A program made the translations under genes and the position numbers. The notes under the pieces were generated by a model. It did not search any database. It was not told the origin of the DNA and saw only the letters and a program-made list of their open reading frames with translations. From Proteobacteria bacterium UBA6522 (GTDB taxonomy: Bacteria > Pseudomonadota > Gammaproteobacteria > Steroidobacterales > Rariloculaceae), in the NCBI GenBank assembly GCA_002434915.1, contig DJLG01000178.1:15688-24239 (forward strand): a stretch of DNA of 8,552 bases. The letters are read 5' to 3'. Each line of letters begins with the position of its first letter. The first letter of the stretch is position 1. Positions 1 to 4,985 of this stretch are shown here, in pieces.

Positions 1-269
1 TCAAAATGCCGTAATTCTTCTCGCGCTAATTTCGACATTTTTTCCATCAGAGAAAATGTCCAGTCTGAACTGTTATCACCACCGCCATACCTGCGTATCA
101 GACTTTGCGCTTGCTGTGCTGCTTTAAGCTCCAGGGACACATGATCAAGAAGAATTATGGGTAGCTCTTGCACCGCTCTTGAAACCCAAGCTTTAGGAGT
201 TCTACATAATAAAAAACTCAACGCTGGTGCAGCATGGATACCAGATTGATTCGATAGCTGAGAGTTCAT
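1..269 (-). CDS. miaE: tRNA-(ms2io6A37) hydroxylase MiaE, N-terminal part (cut by window edge)
   Basis: MiaE is a non-haem diiron monooxygenase that hydroxylates the isopentenyl group of ms2i6A at position 37 of tRNAs reading U-starting codons. Only 89 complete N-terminal residues are visible; the rest lies beyond base 1. I recognise the family from the segment around residues 40-50 (LLDHVSLELKAA), whose Glu47 should be the first iron ligand, and from residues 83-88 (REELRH), an ExxH pair of Glu85 and His88 that matches the second ligand set. The fragment is rich in helix-forming residues, as expected for a four-helix ferritin-like fold. The ATG at 269 is the first in frame and lies 10 bases after the stop of the DUF6152-type gene, so the two are probably cotranscribed. 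No good Shine-Dalgarno sequence precedes it, which would suit coupled translation. The tRNA-Leu(UAA) encoded divergently nearby is a typical MiaE substrate class. Identity is fairly sure despite truncation. Confidence 0.88.
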   Translation of the reverse strand, partial: MNSQLSNQSGIHAAPALSFLLCRTPKAWVSRAVQELPIILLDHVSLELKAAQQAQSLIRRYGGGDNSSDWTFSLMEKMSKLAREELRHF

Positions 270-279
270 ACTTAACTAG

Positions 280-666
280 TTAGTCCAAGATCTCCCGAAG
301 AGGCAGAGATTCGCCACTAGATAAAATAATTTCTCTTATACGGATCGATCGTCCATCGTTTCGAGCTGCTTCACCACTAATTTGAATTTGATCACCAGGT
401 TTCAAGGTATTTTTTGTCCAACCGCCTCTAGCAAGCTTATTTGGAGCTGTAAGTTCTGCTTGCCAAGATTCAGATTGACCGGCGTCACCCTCAATAGTGA
501 AATAAAGTTGAACATGTGGATTAATAAACCGTAGTTCCGTTATAACAGCCTGGACTGTAATTCGTTCGTTTGAATAGGCGGCAAAACCATGATGCGCCAT
601 GGAAAATTTCCCTAATGTAAGTGCAGCAAAACTTATTATGATAAGAAACATAACCTTAATTCTCAT
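280..666 (-). CDS. Small exported protein, DUF6152-type
   Basis: A complete 128-residue protein of unknown function. Residues 1-24 form a signal peptide: MRIK, then a hydrophobic stretch to about residue 18, with likely cleavage after SMA24 to give a mature protein starting HHGFAAY. The mature part matches what I know of the DUF6152 family: an N-terminal His-His pair, a central NPH motif at 49-51 within a beta-rich segment (FINPHVQLYF), a Trp at 69, and RGGWTKNTLKPGD at 80-92, followed by a small OB-like beta segment (GDQIQISGEA). The family occurs widely in proteobacteria with no established role; the His residues could bind metal, but that is only a guess. The longest frame begins at 675, but its ATG directly abuts the Shine-Dalgarno sequence, whereas the ATG at 666 has a 9-base spacing, so I take 666. 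miaE follows 10 bases downstream. The upstream spacer is AT-rich but shows no convincing -35/-10 pair on this strand. Confidence 0.82.
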   Translation of the reverse strand: MRIKVMFLIIISFAALTLGKFSMAHHGFAAYSNERITVQAVITELRFINPHVQLYFTIEGDAGQSESWQAELTAPNKLARGGWTKNTLKPGDQIQISGEAARNDGRSIRIREIILSSGESLPLREILD

Positions 667-675
667 AAAAACCAT

Positions 676-681
676 CTCCCT
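676..681 (-). promoter_or_regulatory. Ribosome binding site deciding the DUF6152-type start
   Basis: AGGGAG on the minus strand. It abuts the outer ATG (675) with no spacing, but lies 9 bases from the inner ATG (666), which is therefore the likely start. Confidence 0.65.
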
Positions 682-804
682 ACGCCAAAAAGCTTTTGCC
701 CATAATTAGCATCTTAATCCAAGGCTTTCCCATATATAATATCTACTATTTAACCATATATTTTATTATTAGCTCTGTAGTTATATCTGGTTTTTCAGAT
801 GTTA

Positions 805-838
805 AGCATCATATTCAAGCCAACCTAAAAATGATGCT
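805..838. repeat. 8-bp perfect inverted repeat in the divergent spacer
   Basis: AGCATCAT (805-812) and ATGATGCT (831-838) are exact reverse complements separated by 18 bases. They sit between the minus-strand DUF6152/miaE genes and the plus-strand tRNA gene, just upstream of the possible tRNA promoter. The centre-to-centre distance of 26 bases is somewhat more than two helical turns. No U-run follows on either strand, so an intrinsic terminator is unlikely. A protein-binding site is possible, but nothing identifies the protein. The rest of the 676-881 spacer is AT-rich with nothing else recognisable. Confidence 0.4.
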
Positions 839-860
839 ATGCGTATCTTTTCTTTACCTA

Positions 861-866
861 TAGAAT
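861..866 (+). promoter_or_regulatory. Possible -10 element for the tRNA-Leu gene
   Basis: TAGAAT matches the sigma-70 -10 consensus at five of six positions and ends 15 bases before the first tRNA base, so transcription would start about 8-9 bases upstream of the mature 5' end, a usual arrangement for tRNA genes. No good -35 hexamer is present at 16-18 bases upstream, so this is weak. Confidence 0.3.
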
Positions 867-881
867 TAAACACTAGAAAAC

Positions 882-1208
882 GCCCGGGTGGCGGAATTGG
901 TAGACGCAAGGGACTTAAAAAGAAGTTTGAGCACTCAGGCCGGAAACGGTTGATGTGAATGGAGTCAAATTCGGGGAAACCTCAGCGCCTCAGGCGGTGG
1001 CAATCCCGAGCTAAGCCTCGTTAGCTAAACTCTCGAGGAAAGTGTAGAGACTTGACGGCTCCTGCCTAAACTGTGGAGAAGGCAGCATGGCAAAGAGAAA
1101 GTCCAGACCACAAATATGCCAACATAGGCATAGCAGCGAAAGCTGTAGCGGGTAAGAAAATCCCTCGGAGGAAACTCCGTGCCGGTTCGATTCCGGCCCC
1201 GGGCACCA
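882..1208 (+). tRNA. tRNA-Leu(UAA), interrupted by a group I intron
   Basis: Exons 882-916 and 1157-1208 join into an 87-base class II tRNA. The acceptor stem is GCCCGGG (882-888) with CCCGGGC (1198-1204), followed by discriminator A1205 and an encoded CCA (1206-1208). The D stem is GCG (891-893) with CGC (905-907) and the loop carries the GG pair. The anticodon stem is AGGGA (909-913) with TCCCT (1161-1165). The 7-base loop is C-T-T from the first exon plus A-A-A-A from the second, giving anticodon UAA. The long variable arm CGGAG-GAAA-CTCCG (1166-1179) and discriminator A are typical of leucine tRNA. The T arm is GCCGG-TTCGATT-CCGGC (1181-1197). The A36-A37-A38 run is the known recognition context for isopentenylation by MiaA. 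The gene reads UUA (and UUG by wobble) codons. The interruption lies exactly between U34 and A35, the site used by the tRNA-Leu(UAA) introns of cyanobacteria and plastids. Confidence 0.96.
917..1156 (+). ncRNA. Group I self-splicing intron (IC3-like) in the tRNA-Leu(UAA) anticodon
   Basis: A 240-base intron predicted to splice itself out using a guanosine cofactor. The 5' exon ends in U916 and the intron ends in G1156. P1 is a 3-bp helix, CUU (914-916) with GAG (929-931), giving the required U.G at the 5' splice site. P2 (932-957) is capped by a GAAA tetraloop (943-946). P3 is GGAGTC (961-966) with GGCTCC (1057-1062). P4 is TTCGGG (970-975) with CCCGAG (1005-1010). P5 includes CGCC (986-989) with GGCG (993-996). 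P6 is CCTCG (1016-1020) with CGAGG (1034-1038). P7 is GACTT (1049-1053) with AAGTC (1099-1103). P8 is TGCC (1063-1066) with GGCA (1081-1084). Two 3' hairpins follow: ATGCC/GGCAT (1116-1131), and CAGC-GAAA-GCTG (1134-1145), the likely P9. Core phrases such as GTGTAGAGACT and AAGTCCAG resemble the cyanobacterial tRNA-Leu and Azoarcus tRNA-Ile introns. There is no room for, and no sign of, a homing endonuclease. Confidence 0.95.
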
Positions 1209-1268
1209 TTCAACCACCACCTTATAGTTGCGCGTTTAATAGCTCAAAAGCATACTTAGCCCCATTTT

Positions 1269-1272
1269 GAGG
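1269..1272 (+). promoter_or_regulatory. Ribosome binding site of the aminotransferase
   Basis: GAGG, 10 bases before the ATG at 1283. The 74-base gap after the tRNA shows neither a clear terminator nor a clear promoter, so readthrough from the tRNA gene is possible. Confidence 0.5.
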
Positions 1273-1282
1273 CCCTACACCT

Positions 1283-2542
1283 ATGCAACTTAGTGACTTT
1301 GCTCGCACTTTAGAGGCTGAATCAGCCTTTACCGTACTTGGAATTGCCAAAGAATTGATAAATGCCGGCAAGGATATAGTTGAGCTTGAGATTGGTGATA
1401 GCCCATTTGATAGTACAGCCACGGCTCGCAAAACAGGGATCGAAGCCATAGAGGCTAATCATTCACACTATTGCGCATCTCCGGGTATACCTGAATTTCG
1501 TAAAGCTGCAGCTGAATTTGTAAAAACTGAGTTTAATGTTCCAGCTAAAGCCGAAAATATAGTGGCTGGCCCGGGCGCAAAGATTTTCGAGCAATATTTT
1601 TGTGAAGCATTTTTAAATCCGGGGGATGGAGTGCTCGTTTTTAGCCCTTACTTCCCTACTTATGTTCCAAATATTGAACGCCGTGGTGGCAGGCCCGTAC
1701 TCACTCCACTTCGTCAGTCAGAACAATTTCGACCTTCACTAGCTGATATTGAACGTTTTCTTGCAGATGATCCCTCACCAAAAGCTATTTTTCTTAACTC
1801 GCCACAAAACCCTACTGGAGGAGTAGCAACCGCTCAGGATCTTAAGGCCATAGCCGATCTTGTGAGAGGTCAGGAAATAGCTATTTTTAGTGATGAACCC
1901 TACTGCCATATGATCTGGGAAGGCTCCCATCATTCCATTCTTAGTGAACCCGGCATGATGGAGCAATCAGTCGGTGCGTACACATTCAGCAAATCATACA
2001 GCATGAGCGGATGGCGACTTGGCTTCGTAGTCTCCTCAATTGAAATTGCTGATGCAATTACAAAAATGATTAATACCACTTTATCCTGCACTCCCCCATT
2101 GGTACAGCTCGCTGGAACGGCGGCCTTAGGTAGTGACGTAAAAGAGCGCCAGGAGGTAATGGAACAATTCCATGAAAAAGTAACACTTCTTACCAATGGC
2201 CTTAATAAACTTAGCGGTTTTAACCTATTGCCTCCGAAAGCCACATTCTATGTCTTCCCTAATGTAAAAGAACTATGCAATAACATTGGTATCACCAGCC
2301 ACGGGTTAGCAATGTACCTTCTAGAAGGAGCAGATGATGACTTTGGCATAGCATGTCTAGGCGGAGAATGTTTTGGAGAAGCTGGTGAAGGATTTTTGAG
2401 ATTCAGCTGCGCTGAACCTAATGATCGTTTAAAACTTGCTCTTGATTTCATTCCCATAGCATTAAGCCGTAAAGACCGCCTTGCTAAATGGCTAGAAAAA
2501 AATCCTCATTACCGTCTAACAAGAATGTATGCAATCGATTAA
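1283..2542 (+). CDS. PLP-dependent class I/II aminotransferase
   Basis: A complete 419-residue cytoplasmic aminotransferase of fold type I (the AspB/COG0436 kind). Visible landmarks in order: a GDSPFD segment at 38-43 in place of the usual GEPDF; Tyr63 in the region that contacts the cofactor across the dimer; GAKIFEQ at 98-104 in the phosphate-binding turn; NPTGG at 176-180; SDEPY at 203-207 with Asp204 for the pyridine nitrogen and Tyr207 for the cofactor oxygen; TFSKSYSMSGWRLG at 234-247 with Lys237 as the Schiff-base lysine and Arg245 binding the phosphate; and FLRFS at 371-375 with Arg373, which normally grips the substrate carboxylate. All catalytic residues are present, so it should be active. 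The amino donor and acceptor cannot be told from sequence alone; aspartate, alanine or aromatic amino acids are options. It stands alone: the tRNA gene ends 74 bases upstream and the receptor gene begins 161 bases downstream with its own promoter. The ATG is preceded by GAGG. Confidence 0.92.
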   Translation: MQLSDFARTLEAESAFTVLGIAKELINAGKDIVELEIGDSPFDSTATARKTGIEAIEANHSHYCASPGIPEFRKAAAEFVKTEFNVPAKAENIVAGPGAKIFEQYFCEAFLNPGDGVLVFSPYFPTYVPNIERRGGRPVLTPLRQSEQFRPSLADIERFLADDPSPKAIFLNSPQNPTGGVATAQDLKAIADLVRGQEIAIFSDEPYCHMIWEGSHHSILSEPGMMEQSVGAYTFSKSYSMSGWRLGFVVSSIEIADAITKMINTTLSCTPPLVQLAGTAALGSDVKERQEVMEQFHEKVTLLTNGLNKLSGFNLLPPKATFYVFPNVKELCNNIGITSHGLAMYLLEGADDDFGIACLGGECFGEAGEGFLRFSCAEPNDRLKLALDFIPIALSRKDRLAKWLEKNPHYRLTRMYAID

Positions 2543-2612
2543 TTTAATAATTATCTAAACAGTTCTGATTAACATATAACCCAACAATCATTAACCGTTA
2601 TTAACTTAAAAG

Positions 2613-2643
2613 AACAGTTAAAATAAACCAATAACCTACTGTT
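2613..2643. repeat. Weak inverted repeat AACAGT/ACTGTT downstream of the aminotransferase
   Basis: AACAGT (2613-2618) and ACTGTT (2638-2643) are exact reverse complements with a 19-base AT-rich loop. The stem is short and followed only by TTTAT, so it would be a poor intrinsic terminator for the aminotransferase. It may be chance in this AT-rich spacer. Confidence 0.2.
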
Positions 2644-2645
2644 TT

Positions 2646-2660
2646 ATATTGTAACAATAT
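2646..2660. promoter_or_regulatory. Perfect palindrome over the receptor promoter: possible operator
   Basis: ATATTG-TAA-CAATAT, an exact 6-3-6 inverted repeat. It overlaps the proposed -35 hexamer (2649-2654) of the TonB receptor gene and ends 44 bases before its start codon. The position suits a repressor. It does not fit the Fur box well (about 9 of 19 positions in my best alignment), so the regulator is unknown. Confidence 0.45.
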
Positions 2661-2676
2661 CATTACTAGCTATGAT
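2649..2676 (+). promoter_or_regulatory. Likely sigma-70 promoter of the TonB receptor / PepSY pair
   Basis: The -35 element is TTGTAA (2649-2654, four of six consensus positions), the spacer is 16 bases, and the -10 element is TATGAT (2671-2676, five of six). Transcription would begin near 2683, leaving about 20 bases of leader before the ATG at 2704. Confidence 0.5.
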
Positions 2677-2689
2677 CTCGTATCCATTC

Positions 2690-2693
2690 GAGG
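2690..2693 (+). promoter_or_regulatory. Ribosome binding site deciding the TonB receptor start
   Basis: GAGG. It lies one base from the outer ATG (2695) but 10 bases from the inner ATG (2704); only the second spacing suits initiation. Confidence 0.6.
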
Positions 2694-2703
2694 CATGACA
2701 TTA

Positions 2704-4950
2704 ATGATCCATCCAAAAGATAATCTCGCTTTTTTCCCAGTTCTTTTTATCAGTTTCTTCTACACAACCTTATCCTTAGCACAAGTTGGCTCTGATGCTA
2801 ATTCGGAGATAGAAAATATTGTTGTTTTTGGCCAAAATGCAGAAAATACACTAGACCTGGGTGCCATCTCTAGTTCTGGCAGTCGTTTAGGTTTATCCGT
2901 AATGGAAACACCTGCCTCTATCGAACTAATCGATTCTAGTGTCATGCGTGCACGTGGATATAAAAGTGTAGCCGATGCGGTAAAGAATTTGCCTGGCGTA
3001 GTTTCCGGAGAAAGCCCTGCCGCACCATCTACATTTTCCATGCGTGGATTTAGTCGCAGCGCAATCACTGTGTTACGTGATGGAATCTGGCTTGGGCCAG
3101 CTAATATGGTTATGCGCCCACAGAATACATTCAACCTCGATCGAATAGAGGTGCTACGTGGTCCGGGGTCTGCTTTGCATGGACAGGGCGTCGTTGGTGG
3201 CACGGTGAATACTATTGTTAAACGAGCGACTGCTGATGCCCAGCAACCAAACGAGATAGTGGCATCATATGGACGCTACGGCACCTATCAATTTGGCATC
3301 GGTGGTAATGCTGAGCTAAGTGATTCGACTTGGTTGAGAGTGGATGTTAATCGATACGGTTCAGACGGCTATGTTGATCGTATGGATCCTGAGTCAACTA
3401 ATGTGACTGCTAGTATACTCTGGCAAGCTACTGATGATTTTGATGTCGAGTTTCAGGTTGACTATCTGGATGACAGCCTAGCTGACTATTGGGGTACGCC
3501 TTTGGTTCCTAAAGGTTCTGCACTTTCTCCTCTCAGCGATGTTGTTTTGACCAGCACAGGTGAAACATTGGATGAGCAGGCTAGATTTCGAAACTTCAAT
3601 GTTCAGGATAGTCGTGCAGTCTCTGATCAATTACTGTTCCGTGCAGATTTAAGCTGGCGATTGTCTGACAATATTGAACTTAAGAACACTACATACAGTT
3701 TTAATGCAGATCGTGATTGGGGTAATGCCGAGGGCTATGTCTATTGCACGAAAGTTGTCGATGTGTGCACAGAAACAGGTGTTATCCAGCGGTATTATGG
3801 TTACTTCTTCGTAACACACGATCAGGACTTGGTGGGCAATCGTCTTACGGCCAACATAAACTCGCAAATCGCTGGTTTCGATAATCGCTTCCTGGCCGGT
3901 CTTGAGCTTACTGATTTAGATTTTTCAAGAGCACGTGGTTTTCGGCGTAAGATACCTTTGGCGGCAGGAGATTCTGTAGATCCCATTGCACCCATACCCG
4001 GCAATTATGGTTCTAGAGAGTTACGTGGGATAAGCCCAACAGAAATTGATACTCGTGCAGTCTTTGTTGAGAATGCTCTAGATCTTACTGATACAGTTAC
4101 AGTGGTAACTGCATTGCGACACGAAGAGCTCGACTTATTGCGTCAAAACTTTAATGCTACTGGGACACTAGAGACGTCCAGTTTTTCCAGAGATTTTGAT
4201 TGGCTTAGTTGGCGACTTGGTGTGGTTGCCAGGTTGACAGACGACATTTCTGCATATGGACAATACAGTGATGCGAAAGATCCAGTAAACGCTAATCTCT
4301 TTCTGGTTAACTCTGGTGAAAATCTTGACCTCACCGATGCTGTGCAATGGGAAGTTGGCTTAAAAGGTTCTTGGCATGCTGGGCGCACGCAGGCAACGAT
4401 CGCCTACTTTAATATCCAACGGGATGACGTACTGGAAAGAATCGGGGTCGATTCGGCGGCGAGCATTGGCGGACGGGATTCCAATGGTTTTGAATTTTCT
4501 GCGGCATTTAACCCAACCTCGCAATGGAGAATTGGAACTAATGCAGCCTTGATCGATGCGGAATTTAAGCGTTCGACGAATTTCGTCACATTTGCAGGAA
4601 ACACTCCCCCTAATGTCGCAGAAGTAACCGGTAATTTCTGGACTTCTTACAGTGAGATCGGCGGTCTACCTCTAGAGATAGGCAGCTCGGTGCAATATGT
4701 GGACGATAGATTTGGTGATAATGCTAACCTAGTTGCTTTAAGTTCATACACGCTGTTGAATTTATTTGCGACCTGGAGCTCAGAGAATTATAGAGTTAGT
4801 GCCAGAGTCAATAATGTAACCGATGAAGTTTACGTGCCCTGGTCGGATGTATTCTATCTACATCAGAATGATCCTGGATGGTTGTATGCCAACCAAATGA
4901 TGCTGGCATCACCGAGGACGTTTGAGCTAAGTGTGGAATTCACTTTTTGA
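2704..4950 (+). CDS. TonB-dependent outer-membrane receptor, siderophore-receptor type
   Basis: A complete 748-residue outer-membrane gated channel, expected to import a scarce ligand using TonB energy. Residues 1-27 look like a signal peptide (MIHPKD, hydrophobic core FFPVLFISFFY, likely cleavage within SLA-Q). A TonB-box-like stretch IENIVVFG lies at 36-43. The plug domain spans about 67-174 and has the expected features: ETPASIELID, ADAVKNLPGVV (91-100), FSMRGFS (111-117), the RIEVLRGP segment (147-154) and GGTVNTIVKR (165-174). The rest is a 22-strand type beta-barrel of alternating residues, closing with FELSVEFTF and a C-terminal Phe, the usual outer-membrane insertion signal. Cys348 and Cys355 probably form a disulfide in a surface loop. 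The plug resembles the FhuE/FpvA/FoxA-like siderophore receptors, and the PepSY-TM partner 26 bases downstream fits that, but the ligand cannot be named. The start at 2704 is chosen over 2695 from the ribosome-binding-site spacing. Confidence 0.9.
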   Translation: MIHPKDNLAFFPVLFISFFYTTLSLAQVGSDANSEIENIVVFGQNAENTLDLGAISSSGSRLGLSVMETPASIELIDSSVMRARGYKSVADAVKNLPGVVSGESPAAPSTFSMRGFSRSAITVLRDGIWLGPANMVMRPQNTFNLDRIEVLRGPGSALHGQGVVGGTVNTIVKRATADAQQPNEIVASYGRYGTYQFGIGGNAELSDSTWLRVDVNRYGSDGYVDRMDPESTNVTASILWQATDDFDVEFQVDYLDDSLADYWGTPLVPKGSALSPLSDVVLTSTGETLDEQARFRNFNVQDSRAVSDQLLFRADLSWRLSDNIELKNTTYSFNADRDWGNAEGYVYCTKVVDVCTETGVIQRYYGYFFVTHDQDLVGNRLTANINSQIAGFDNRFLAGLELTDLDFSRARGFRRKIPLAAGDSVDPIAPIPGNYGSRELRGISPTEIDTRAVFVENALDLTDTVTVVTALRHEELDLLRQNFNATGTLETSSFSRDFDWLSWRLGVVARLTDDISAYGQYSDAKDPVNANLFLVNSGENLDLTDAVQWEVGLKGSWHAGRTQATIAYFNIQRDDVLERIGVDSAASIGGRDSNGFEFSAAFNPTSQWRIGTNAALIDAEFKRSTNFVTFAGNTPPNVAEVTGNFWTSYSEIGGLPLEIGSSVQYVDDRFGDNANLVALSSYTLLNLFATWSSENYRVSARVNNVTDEVYVPWSDVFYLHQNDPGWLYANQMMLASPRTFELSVEFTF

Positions 4951-4968
4951 AGAAAAGCGTTAGCACCG

Positions 4969-4985
4969 TCTGATCGATGATCAGA
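4969..4985 (+). promoter_or_regulatory. Hairpin enclosing the PepSY start codon
   Basis: TCTGATC (4969-4975) and GATCAGA (4979-4985) pair perfectly around the 3-base loop GAT (4976-4978). The ATG start (4977-4979) lies half in the loop and half in the stem, and no Shine-Dalgarno sequence is visible just upstream. In the message this would occlude initiation unless opened, for example by ribosomes finishing the receptor gene, which stops 18 bases before the stem. Function is inferred. Confidence 0.45.

Noticed and set aside
917..1156. Homing endonuclease inside the intron
   Set aside because: The intron is only 240 bases, all accounted for by the ribozyme helices, with no LAGLIDADG, GIY-YIG or HNH motif in any frame.
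882..1208. Possible tmRNA, since tRNA-like ends are about 330 bases apart
   Set aside because: The ends carry D, anticodon, variable and T arms of a complete tRNA-Leu, no Ala-type G.U acceptor or tag-coding region is seen, and the insert has a group I core.
1011..1270. Open frames on both strands over the tRNA/intron 3' half and just after it
   Set aside because: They overlap the structured intron and tRNA exons, have no family features, and the opposite-strand frames simply read through complementary RNA-gene sequence.
1157..1282. tRNA 3' end as an integration (attachment) site
   Set aside because: No integrase gene and no repeat of the tRNA 3' end is seen elsewhere in the window.
1930..2457. 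Antisense frames of 104 and 69 residues within the aminotransferase gene
   Set aside because: The sense frame has every catalytic motif of its family; the antisense products look low-complexity and match nothing.
2640..2690. Fur box upstream of the TonB receptor
   Set aside because: The best hand alignment matches only about 9 of 19 consensus positions, near chance for such AT-rich sequence.
2760..3203. 147-residue frame opposite the receptor plug region
   Set aside because: It lies wholly antisense to a strongly conserved TonB plug domain and shows no signal, domain or ribosome binding site; it is a shadow frame.
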